From an uncultured archaeon (GTDB lineage: Archaea; Halobacteriota; Methanosarcinia; Methanosarcinales; Methanoperedenaceae): a stretch of 64,000 bases of DNA. Shown one piece after another: positions 51,480 through 59,825 of this stretch; the first letter of the stretch is position 1; the number at the start of each line of letters is the position of its first letter. Below the pieces are notes generated by a model. It was not told the DNA's origin. It saw only the letters and a list, made by a program, of their open reading frames with translations, and did not search any database. Where the stretch lies: contig CABMIB010000074.1 of the NCBI GenBank assembly GCA_902386135.1, positions 19,667 through 83,666 of the forward strand, written 5' to 3'. The position numbers and the translations under genes are program-made.

Positions 51480-52595
51480 ATGAAAATATTGATTTATAGT
51501 CCGATAAATTTACAGGAATGGGGAGGAGCTGAAATAGCTTTGGCAAATCTGAGCAAGCATCTGGCAATACTCGGTCATGAAGTTATTTTTATCACGCCTT
51601 CTCATACGTCGATTATTCGTTTAGATATATCAGACATTATCAAAGATTTTGAAAAAAATAATGTAAAATTAATTATTATTGACAAATTTTTATCTATATC
51701 AAATATGAAGAGATTTTACGATTTGATAAGATATGTAGATATTATTTATTTTAATAATCTATTTGCGCATCACGAATTTATGATTTTATTTTTATCTAAA
51801 ATATCAAGAAGACCTATTATATCTGTATATCAGGAACCATTTCTTCATAATCCGAATATATTACATAAAATTTATGTAGACGTAATCAAAAGATATATTT
51901 TAAGGTTCTATGATGGACACCATGTTTTAAATTTGGACTATGAAAGATATCTTATTTCACATAGATGTAAAAATATTTTGATGATACCCAACGGCATACA
52001 TATCAAATCACATAATGATAAAGAAAAAAATAAGAAATTTAATATATTGTTTGTGGGTAGGCTAGCTAAACAAAAAGGAATCGACATGCTTCTCAATATA
52101 ATTGAGATGATAAATTCAAAATATGATTATAATGTTGAATTTCACATAGTCGGTAGTGGAGAATTATATGATTTGATATATGATTTTTCTATAAAATATA
52201 ATAATGTGAAATATTATGGTTTTTTGTCAGGTATAGAATTGGAAAATTTATATGATAAAGCAAACGTAATTTTGATTCCTTCTGTATGGGAGACTCAAGG
52301 CATGGTATCTAATGAGGCACAAATGTGTGGCACTCCGGCGATAGTTACAAATATAACGGGTCTTAAGGATACAGTAATCGACGGTATCACAGGAATAATT
52401 GTACAATCGAATACGCCACAAAATTTTTTATTGGCAATTGAAAAAATATATATTTTATGGAATCATGATTATGAAAAATATGTAAAAATTTCAAATAATG
52501 CTAGAAGATATGCTTCCAAATATAAGTGGGATAATATATCTCAGAATATAGAAACTTTTTTTCAAAAAGTACTTATTGAATACCAGAAACGGTGA
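51480..52595 (+). CDS. GT4 family glycosyltransferase
   Basis: A 371-residue GT-B enzyme starting MKILIYSPINLQEWGGAEIA. The linker reads NILFVGRLAKQKGIDMLLNI and the donor site PSVWETQGMVSNEAQMCGTP. It should act in the same glycan pathway. ATG 51480 follows GGAGTGAATG and lies just after the GT2 stop at 51475; an upstream in-frame start would overlap that gene. Base composition is very AT-rich. Confidence 0.87.
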   Translation: MKILIYSPINLQEWGGAEIALANLSKHLAILGHEVIFITPSHTSIIRLDISDIIKDFEKNNVKLIIIDKFLSISNMKRFYDLIRYVDIIYFNNLFAHHEFMILFLSKISRRPIISVYQEPFLHNPNILHKIYVDVIKRYILRFYDGHHVLNLDYERYLISHRCKNILMIPNGIHIKSHNDKEKNKKFNILFVGRLAKQKGIDMLLNIIEMINSKYDYNVEFHIVGSGELYDLIYDFSIKYNNVKYYGFLSGIELENLYDKANVILIPSVWETQGMVSNEAQMCGTPAIVTNITGLKDTVIDGITGIIVQSNTPQNFLLAIEKIYILWNHDYEKYVKISNNARRYASKYKWDNISQNIETFFQKVLIEYQKR

Positions 52596-52604
52596 TCTTA
52601 ATTA

Positions 52605-53309
52605 TTGAAAAAATATATGATAAATATGATTATAATTACGAAAAAAACGGCTACTTCCTCTGACAGAATTAAAAAAGTCCTTTCACTTTTCGATCCTATC
52701 ATTAACGGAAAGATATTAGATATTGGTTGTGGTGATGGCTATTTATCAGTACTGATTTGTGAAAAAACTCAGGCAAATTTATATGGATGTGACATTTCTG
52801 AAAATGGTTTGAGAGCCGCAAAAAAAAGAGGTATTATAGTAAAAAAAGTAGATATTAGCAGTGGTGCACTACCTTATCCAGATAATTATTTTGATGCAAT
52901 TTTTTGCGGAGAATTTATAGAACATATTTTTGATACAGACAATTTTGCAGAGGAAATGAAGCGCATTATTAAGAAGGATGGATATATTATCTTAACTACT
53001 CCGAATTTGGCATCATGGTTCAATAGAATATTAATGATTTTAGGATATCAACCTTACGGTTATGAGATAAGTACAATAAAACTTTTTGGCGGTCTTTGTC
53101 TTTATGACAGTAATGTAAAGCCCTCTGGCCATATAAGAGTTTTTGCGCTGTCAGCCATTAAAGAATGTTTTAAATTTCATGGATATGTAATTGAAAAAAA
53201 TATTGGCAATGATATTAGTTACGGTAATTCGATAATTAACTTGTTGAACAAAACATTTTCGTTACGGTGGACGACGGGCTCTAGGAATAATTTTAAAATT
53301 AAGAATTAA
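52605..53309 (+). CDS. Class I SAM-dependent methyltransferase
   Basis: A 234-residue protein with a Rossmann methyltransferase core: KILDIGCGDGYLSVLI (SAM loop), LYGCDISENGLRAAKK, VDISSGALPYPDNYFDAIFC and EHIFDTDNFAEEM. The group includes sugar O-methyltransferases, a fitting role in this cluster. TTG 52605 has GGTGAT upstream at proper spacing; ATG 52617 is an alternative. Confidence 0.85.
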   Translation: MKKYMINMIIITKKTATSSDRIKKVLSLFDPIINGKILDIGCGDGYLSVLICEKTQANLYGCDISENGLRAAKKRGIIVKKVDISSGALPYPDNYFDAIFCGEFIEHIFDTDNFAEEMKRIIKKDGYIILTTPNLASWFNRILMILGYQPYGYEISTIKLFGGLCLYDSNVKPSGHIRVFALSAIKECFKFHGYVIEKNIGNDISYGNSIINLLNKTFSLRWTTGSRNNFKIKN

Positions 53310-53329
53310 ATAAAAAATTTGATGATAAA

Positions 53330-56300
53330 ATGAAACCTCAATATAAAGAACTTTTTATAGGTATTATTTTTTCGTTAGTGACTACATTATTTATTCTCAG
53401 AAATATACTCTTCATAAATGGTGCTATAATTTATAGAGATTTTACTTTCTCTTTAGATATTAATAATATTATACACATTTTTTATTCAAGCGTATGGAAC
53501 GATCAGACAGGGGTAATAAATTTAGAGTCAATTAAATGGGTATTTTCATTGCCATTTTTCTTGCCAGCAATATATCTCAACAACAGTATTCTCTTTCAAA
53601 AAATGAATTTTTTTGAAATATTTTTCTTTGGTTTTCTGAATATGTTCTTATTAATGAATTTTATTTTGAATATGGATAAATCGTTTAATAAAATATCTGT
53701 TTGTCATAAATATTTAGTATCTAGTATATCAGCTATTATTTTTATTTTGAATCCTGGATTCATAAATATGCTTCCTGATTTTGCATTAATATTTGGCTTT
53801 ACATTTTTTCCTATTTTATTTGTAGCATATATAAGACATTTAGAAGAATCGAAATTTAGTTATTTATTTATAGTACTTATCCTTTTATTGATAATATCAT
53901 TAAAAATCCACCTGATATTCTTTTCTATTATATTTTTATGTCTATGGTTGATATTCGATCTTCTAAATATGCCCAATCCTAAAAAAATTAAAAATTTTCT
54001 ATTGCTATTTTTCCTATTCATAATATTATCTAGTTATTGGTTATTCCCATACGTTGTATCAAGTAAAGCTAAGTCTGTCACGCCTTCATATATATTGACT
54101 AGAGAAGAAATCGATATGCTAGGCAAGAATGATATAAGTAATTCAATAAGATTTCTCGGAGGCTTTTGGCCACCAGTTGTTTTCGTTCCTCCATCTGATA
54201 ATGATTATATTAAGACAATGTGGTTTATTGCGAGTTTTATTCTGCCTATACTTTCAATTATAGGAATTGTTTTAAATAGACATAATAGATTCGCATTATT
54301 TTTTTCATCAATACTTGCCATATCGATTATTTTAGTATATATTCCATCATCATTGCCCAAAATAAGTGAATTTATCATTTTTAAAGCACCTATAATATCT
54401 AATTCAAACTTTAATTGGATTCTAAGAGTGCCTGGAAAGTGGTATACTTTTATCTTTTTTTCTTACTCAGTATTGTCAGGTTTTGCCATAATGAAAATAT
54501 TATATATATGTCAGAAAGCTAGATTAAATAGACTATATTATTTAATTATCATAATAGTTCTATCCTCATTCTTATTCTATTCTTGGACGAGCTTGACTGG
54601 AGATTTTGGGGGTGGGTTCCATCCATCTAAAATACCATCAGAAATATATAAAGCAAACGAATTTTTAAAAAAAGATGAAGGTCAATTTAAAGTAATATGG
54701 TTGCCTACTATATCAGGTAGAGACCTAACTTGGAATAAAAAAACCACTCCTGAAATTTATCCTATGTCTTCAAATAAACCATCATATGATGGCGCGATCC
54801 TAACGAGTCATAATGGAGACATAATGAACAATCCTTTTAACTATAAATATTATTCGTCGCTAGATGCAAAGTATATAATAATTCATAATGATATAATTGG
54901 AGCAGAAGAAGAGACATCAAAATTAATCAGTAGTTTACAAAGTATAAATATATTTCCTATAATGCAAGAAGGCTTTATTACTATTTTTAAAATTCCATAT
55001 GCTGACCATATAAACATTCCAAGACAAAATATTGTATTATCAGGGGATATGAAAAAATTTTCAGTACTTAATTCTTTAGATTCTTTTAATACTATCAATT
55101 CATCATTATTTTTCCTTGACCAAGGTACATTAAAAAATAAATCTGATTATGTAAAAAACGCCGATATTGTAATAAACGATGATAAACTGATATATTCCCT
55201 AATCGATAATAAATATATTATAAATACTTTTGATTCTACTATTCATAATGACCCATCAAAAGTATGGTCTAAAGCTGCCACAAATGATCCTTTACATGGG
55301 GAATGGCATCCGTATCTTGAATACCGTGGTATAGATAATTATGATCTAGATTATGGAAAAGGAATTGTGCATACATGGTCTAATAATATTATTGATGAGA
55401 GCATTAATCCTTCTGAAAAAGATCTATTAAATTCATATAATTTTGAAAGAGATTTAGAAGGATGGAGTGGTAATGCAGAAGATATTCAAAGTGTAAAACT
55501 GGATAACGGCTCATATTCTGGAAAATATAGTCTTCAATCAGAATTAAACGAATCCAAAAGTGGATGGAAAACCATCGACTCGCCTATGATTCCTGCAAAC
55601 TATCAAGTTCCATATAGGTGGGAACTTTATATAAAAGGAGAACGTGCATCCAGTGTTCATATAAAAATGGTTGAGTATGATATAGATAAAAAAATTATAA
55701 GCACAAAATACGTTGCAGATATTGGAACCGGGATGTTTAACTGGAAGAAAATATCCTTTGACTACAGACCAGAAAATAAAGGAATAGTTTATACACAGCT
55801 TCAAATATGGCATGGACACGAAACAACACAAACTCTTCCAAATAAGTTATGGATCGATGATGTCAAAGTTTATAATTTAACTGAATATATAAAGCCAGTT
55901 ACTATTGATATGGATTTAAATGTAGATAAGGATGATAGCTATGAATTATTTGTAAGATATTTCAAAAATAAAGATGGGGGAAGAATAAATATTTCGCTAG
56001 ATGGAAAGATGCTAAAACGCATAAATACAAGAGATCAACTAAATAAATTTGTATGGGAGAAATTAGATAGATTATATCTGAAAAAAGGAAAATATAAACT
56101 TACTTTGACTAACGATGATGGATTTAATGCTGTAAATATATTTGCTTTAATACCTACGAAAGAATATCAAGAAATGGAAGCAAAAATAGAATCTCTAACT
56201 GAAGGAAAGCGTCTAATAAATATCTTTGAAGCAGAATCTGATTTATATAGGACTGACACAAATATATCTAAAAAATATGGTGGAGAGGCGAGTAACGGAG

Positions 56301-56968
56301 AAGTCCTTGAATTTAACAATACTTCAAGAGCATGGCAGATAATTTCTATTATGAGATCAGATAATTATAAAATAGCTTTAAAAGTAAATGGAAGTTTTAA
56401 TATAAAAGTGGATGAGACAAAATATAATGTATCATCAGATTTATCAGATTTTGCATATATTGGACCAATATATCTGAATAAAGGAGATCATAAAATTGAA
56501 ATAATGCAAAATAATAAGACAAATAATTCGGATCTTGATGTTATATGGCTATATTCTATAAACAAAAAAGATGAAAAACTTGACGATATTTTTACAGTAA
56601 ATGAAATTCCAGCGACAGTTTCGAATCATACAAAAATAGGTCATACCATATATAAGACGGAAATTAATGCGACAAAACCATTCATGTTATCTTTTGCAGA
56701 ATCTTATGATCCTCTCTGGACAGTAAAAATAGTTAAGATAAATGGAAAACCTATAGAATCAGAAATAATTCGTCCTATTCCGTTATATTCTGTAATTAAT
56801 GGATTTTGGATAAATCAAACAGGTGATTTGGATATTATAATAGAATATGAACCGCAGAAATGGTTTTATATTGGAGTAGCTGTTTCTACTATAACTTTGG
56901 TTATGTGTATTGCTTATTTGATATATGATTGGATAAAGAAAAAAGATGCTATTGAAAATAAGAGATAA
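53330..56968 (+). CDS. Giant GT-C-like membrane glycosyltransferase with carbohydrate-binding modules
   Basis: A 1212-residue protein. The first 430 residues hold about 11 membrane segments. Residues 430-1175 are outside: a domain with FKVIWLPTISGRDLTW and YAKYIIIHND-type repeats, a CBM4/9-like module near 700 (NFERDLEGWSGNAEDIQ, YSGKYSLQSE), a second sandwich near 860-940 and a CBM6/35-like module near 963 (FEAESDLYRTDTN). A final helix (FYIGVAVSTITLVMCIAYLI) anchors the end. The layout resembles arabinofuranosyltransferase-like GT-C proteins. Acidic residues in loop 1 (YRDFTF) may be catalytic. It is unusual in size; the shorter gene pair 56946/58916 shows the same layout. Confidence 0.65.
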   Translation: MKPQYKELFIGIIFSLVTTLFILRNILFINGAIIYRDFTFSLDINNIIHIFYSSVWNDQTGVINLESIKWVFSLPFFLPAIYLNNSILFQKMNFFEIFFFGFLNMFLLMNFILNMDKSFNKISVCHKYLVSSISAIIFILNPGFINMLPDFALIFGFTFFPILFVAYIRHLEESKFSYLFIVLILLLIISLKIHLIFFSIIFLCLWLIFDLLNMPNPKKIKNFLLLFFLFIILSSYWLFPYVVSSKAKSVTPSYILTREEIDMLGKNDISNSIRFLGGFWPPVVFVPPSDNDYIKTMWFIASFILPILSIIGIVLNRHNRFALFFSSILAISIILVYIPSSLPKISEFIIFKAPIISNSNFNWILRVPGKWYTFIFFSYSVLSGFAIMKILYICQKARLNRLYYLIIIIVLSSFLFYSWTSLTGDFGGGFHPSKIPSEIYKANEFLKKDEGQFKVIWLPTISGRDLTWNKKTTPEIYPMSSNKPSYDGAILTSHNGDIMNNPFNYKYYSSLDAKYIIIHNDIIGAEEETSKLISSLQSINIFPIMQEGFITIFKIPYADHINIPRQNIVLSGDMKKFSVLNSLDSFNTINSSLFFLDQGTLKNKSDYVKNADIVINDDKLIYSLIDNKYIINTFDSTIHNDPSKVWSKAATNDPLHGEWHPYLEYRGIDNYDLDYGKGIVHTWSNNIIDESINPSEKDLLNSYNFERDLEGWSGNAEDIQSVKLDNGSYSGKYSLQSELNESKSGWKTIDSPMIPANYQVPYRWELYIKGERASSVHIKMVEYDIDKKIISTKYVADIGTGMFNWKKISFDYRPENKGIVYTQLQIWHGHETTQTLPNKLWIDDVKVYNLTEYIKPVTIDMDLNVDKDDSYELFVRYFKNKDGGRINISLDGKMLKRINTRDQLNKFVWEKLDRLYLKKGKYKLTLTNDDGFNAVNIFALIPTKEYQEMEAKIESLTEGKRLINIFEAESDLYRTDTNISKKYGGEASNGEVLEFNNTSRAWQIISIMRSDNYKIALKVNGSFNIKVDETKYNVSSDLSDFAYIGPIYLNKGDHKIEIMQNNKTNNSDLDVIWLYSINKKDEKLDDIFTVNEIPATVSNHTKIGHTIYKTEINATKPFMLSFAESYDPLWTVKIVKINGKPIESEIIRPIPLYSVINGFWINQTGDLDIIIEYEPQKWFYIGVAVSTITLVMCIAYLIYDWIKKKDAIENKR

Positions 56969-58046
56969 ATTTTATATTTTAATATATCTAATTATTATAT
57001 TTGTAATCTTAATCTCTTTTATAACAGATAAACATCTATTTTTATTAGATATCATTCTTGGGACGGGTTCATATAACAATTTAGAATTTTATGGAAAGAT
57101 TGTTCCTATATATGGAGGAACTTTATCTTTAAACTTGATATCAATGATATCTCAAAAATTATTGATTTTTATTATATTATTATTTAGCGTATATTCGATG
57201 TATGGCTTCATCAATAAAATAATATCATCGAGAATGTCATCATTTTATGCCGGTCTGTTATATATGTTAAATTCCTACGTATATGTTAGAATAATGGCTG
57301 GTCAATTATATCTCCTTTTTTCCTATGCAATACTTCCATTATTACTAAAGGTATTCATCAATCTATTAGAGAAAAAAGAAAAGAAAGAAATGATCAAATT
57401 TATATTCCTTTTATCAGTAGTAGCCTTCAATATTCATATTCTTATAATAGCTTTAACTATAATGAGTATTATCTTTCTATTCTGGTTCAACAAACATAGA
57501 GACATTAGAATTTCAAAAATTATTATAATCTCAGTAATTCTATTTATCATTTTGAATTCCTACTGGATTATACCAATATTAACAGCAAAAAATACAATGG
57601 TGGGTAATATCGGAGAAACAGATTATAAAGTATATGCCCCAAAAATAGAAGGAATATCAGGATTATTTGATCTTGCTGCCATGTATGGATTCTGGAGAGA
57701 AGGATACTTATATACAAAAGACTTTCTTCTTGGATGGCAAGTTCTATATCTAATTATATTGTCATTAGCAATAATAGGATTTTTATCATATTATAAAGAC
57801 CAGAAGATTGGGATTTATATTAAGGCGTTTGCTGTGATAGGCATAATCGGATTTATTTTAGCAAGTGGAGTTAATGGACCATTTGGAGATATAGTAAAGT
57901 GGTTATTTGATAATACGATATTGAAAGGATTTAGGGATTCGCATAAGTTTGTTGCTATGATGGTTTTGTCATATTCGGTTCTTGGTGGATTGGGAATCGC
58001 AAAATTTGAAGAAATCAGACTCAGATATACTCGTTTGGAGAATTGA
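56946..58046 (+). CDS. N-terminal half of a GT-C-like membrane protein (split gene)
   Basis: A 366-residue protein with about ten membrane segments, ending KGFRDSHKFVAMMVLSYSVL and GGLGIAKFEE. In the intact 1212-residue neighbour the equivalent segment (LRVPGKWYTFIFFSYSVLSG) is followed by one more helix and a large outer domain. Here that continuation is missing, but is found at 58916-59788 after an intervening methyltransferase gene. The two together would make one GT-C protein of about 660 residues. The frame is open and its ATG overlaps the previous gene by 23 bases, so it may still be made as a half-protein. Confidence 0.7.
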   Translation: MLLKIRDKFYILIYLIIIFVILISFITDKHLFLLDIILGTGSYNNLEFYGKIVPIYGGTLSLNLISMISQKLLIFIILLFSVYSMYGFINKIISSRMSSFYAGLLYMLNSYVYVRIMAGQLYLLFSYAILPLLLKVFINLLEKKEKKEMIKFIFLLSVVAFNIHILIIALTIMSIIFLFWFNKHRDIRISKIIIISVILFIILNSYWIIPILTAKNTMVGNIGETDYKVYAPKIEGISGLFDLAAMYGFWREGYLYTKDFLLGWQVLYLIILSLAIIGFLSYYKDQKIGIYIKAFAVIGIIGFILASGVNGPFGDIVKWLFDNTILKGFRDSHKFVAMMVLSYSVLGGLGIAKFEEIRLRYTRLEN

Positions 58047-58110
58047 TATCAATATTTAATTACGAAGGAGTCAGTAAACAACAAATGTTAGAATTGTATG
58101 GGGAGATATA

Positions 58111-58899
58111 ATGAAAAATCATTTCGATAATATATATAGTAATAGAGCATTCAAATTAAGGCACCCGGGTGATACTCTTAAAGACGAAATAATTTTTGAA
58201 TTAGTACAAAAATTTAGTGATAAGAATTCTGGTTTAATGATGCTGGATGTAGGCTGTGGGATGGGGCATACATCTCTTTTATTGTCTGATATTTCTTCCA
58301 GATTTGTTGGAATTGATACTTCTATCGAGGGTATCAAGATCGCAAAAGGCATAGTTAGAGACGATGTCCTCGTTGCGGATTGCATAAGATTACCTTTTCA
58401 AGATGAATGTTTTAATATCGTTGTAATGAAAGATGTCCTGGTCTACATCAATAATGATGTTCAAGCTATTAAAGAGATTAATAGAGTACTTCAGACTAAT
58501 GGGTTGCTCATACTTTACGTTCCATATTCACTTTACGATTCAATATCGTTCGAATCTATAATTAAAAGAGTATTTGGATATTCGATCGATAAAGAGATTG
58601 GATTCGTCAGAAGATATAATATTATAGAATTAAATGACATATTAGATGGTTTCGAGATTGTCAAATCATTTTACTTTGCACATTTTTTGTTTGGAATTAT
58701 ATCAATCTTTGGCGTATATTACGATAAAACTAAAAAATCAAAAATAAAAAAAGAAAAAGAAGAATTCAATATTAACAAGAATTTGTTAAATTTACTGTTG
58801 GTCATTATAGGATTTATAAAATTAGTGGGAAAAGTAGAATTCTTGATACTCCGTAATATTAAAGGTGCTGGTATGTTTACAATTATTCGTAAAAAATAA
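58111..58899 (+). CDS. Class I SAM-dependent methyltransferase inserted in the split GT-C gene
   Basis: A 262-residue protein. LMMLDVGCGMGHTSLLL is the SAM loop, FVGIDTSIEGIKIAKG the acidic-strand region, and CIRLPFQDECFNIVVMKDVL the next motif. A hydrophobic segment near 195 and one near 235 suggest membrane contact. It is likely a lipid or sugar methyltransferase. The gene has its own ribosome site (GGGGAGATATA) and lies exactly between two halves of a GT-C gene, so it was probably inserted there. Confidence 0.83.
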   Translation: MKNHFDNIYSNRAFKLRHPGDTLKDEIIFELVQKFSDKNSGLMMLDVGCGMGHTSLLLSDISSRFVGIDTSIEGIKIAKGIVRDDVLVADCIRLPFQDECFNIVVMKDVLVYINNDVQAIKEINRVLQTNGLLILYVPYSLYDSISFESIIKRVFGYSIDKEIGFVRRYNIIELNDILDGFEIVKSFYFAHFLFGIISIFGVYYDKTKKSKIKKEKEEFNINKNLLNLLLVIIGFIKLVGKVEFLILRNIKGAGMFTIIRKK

Positions 58900-58915
58900 T
58901 GGAGGTGACTTAAAA

Positions 58916-59788
58916 TTGAAGATAAAGAAATTCATATTATCAATAGTTATTATCATATCCCTGATCACTCCTTTAATATACTCATTCACTTTCTTCAATG
59001 GATTTGCCGGACAGATAAAGCCAACAGATTATCCTGCTGATTGGTATGAAACAAATAATTTCCTGAATGAAGATAAACAGGATTTTAAAGTCCTGTTTTT
59101 CCCCTGGCATCAATATATGAGTTTTAGCTGGATAAAGAACAGAGATAAAACAATAGCAAATCCTGCAAGACATTTCTTTGATAAAGAGACAATAAGCGGA
59201 ACAAATGTTGAATTCGGGAAAATTTATAGACAGGACAATTCTCCAGATCAACTTTATATAGATTCTCTATTGAATGAGAGGAATAATATTACGGATTTTG
59301 GGGAATTAATATCTATACTTAATATCAAATATATAATATTAACAAAAGAGAGTGATTACAAAAAATATTTCTTCCTTTTTAACCAAACTGACCTGGAGTT
59401 AGTGAAAGAAACTGGAACATTATATGTATTTAAGAATAGACATGAGGTCACTAAAATATATCAGACTGATGATATCAGTAACATAGGGGCTGAAAAGGCG
59501 GTATTAGGTTATGAAAAAATAAATCCTGTAAAATATAGATTGGAGGATAATGTAAGTAGGAAATATGTAGTCTTTACAGAGCCATATTCTGAAGATTGGA
59601 AATTAGATGGAAGAGTACCTATAAAGGCTTACGGGGTAATAAACGCTTATGAAGTAGAATCAAATAATAAGGAGATTGTATTTGATAGATTCTACAGGAT
59701 TAATCTTCCATCTTATATCATTTCACTAATTACTTTTGTAGCCCTGATAGTGTTATATTTTGGTATAGGTAAGAAAACTCTGAAATGA
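58916..59788 (+). CDS. C-terminal half of the split GT-C-like protein
   Basis: A 290-residue protein. It starts with one membrane helix (FILSIVIIISLITPLIYSFT), then FFNGFAGQIKPTDYPADWYE, NNFLNEDKQDFKVLFFPWHQ, an outer domain, and a final membrane helix (YIISLITFVALIVLYFGIGK). In the intact paralogue at 53330 the corresponding order follows straight after the helix that ends the 56946 gene. TTG 58916 has GGAGGTGA seven bases upstream, so this half can be translated on its own. Both halves may assemble, or the gene may be dying. Confidence 0.7.
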   Translation: MKIKKFILSIVIIISLITPLIYSFTFFNGFAGQIKPTDYPADWYETNNFLNEDKQDFKVLFFPWHQYMSFSWIKNRDKTIANPARHFFDKETISGTNVEFGKIYRQDNSPDQLYIDSLLNERNNITDFGELISILNIKYIILTKESDYKKYFFLFNQTDLELVKETGTLYVFKNRHEVTKIYQTDDISNIGAEKAVLGYEKINPVKYRLEDNVSRKYVVFTEPYSEDWKLDGRVPIKAYGVINAYEVESNNKEIVFDRFYRINLPSYIISLITFVALIVLYFGIGKKTLK

Positions 59789-59825
59789 TTTTTATATAAA
59801 TTGATAATCATCTCCCAGTCGGGGA
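59789..59825. terminator. Hairpin between convergent genes
   Basis: Between the split GT-C gene and the beta-helix gene, AATC-ATC-TCCC pairs with GGGGATT around AGTC (about 59805-59826), with T-rich sequence (TTTTTATATAAATTG) on the left. It could end transcripts from both sides. Confidence 0.45.
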
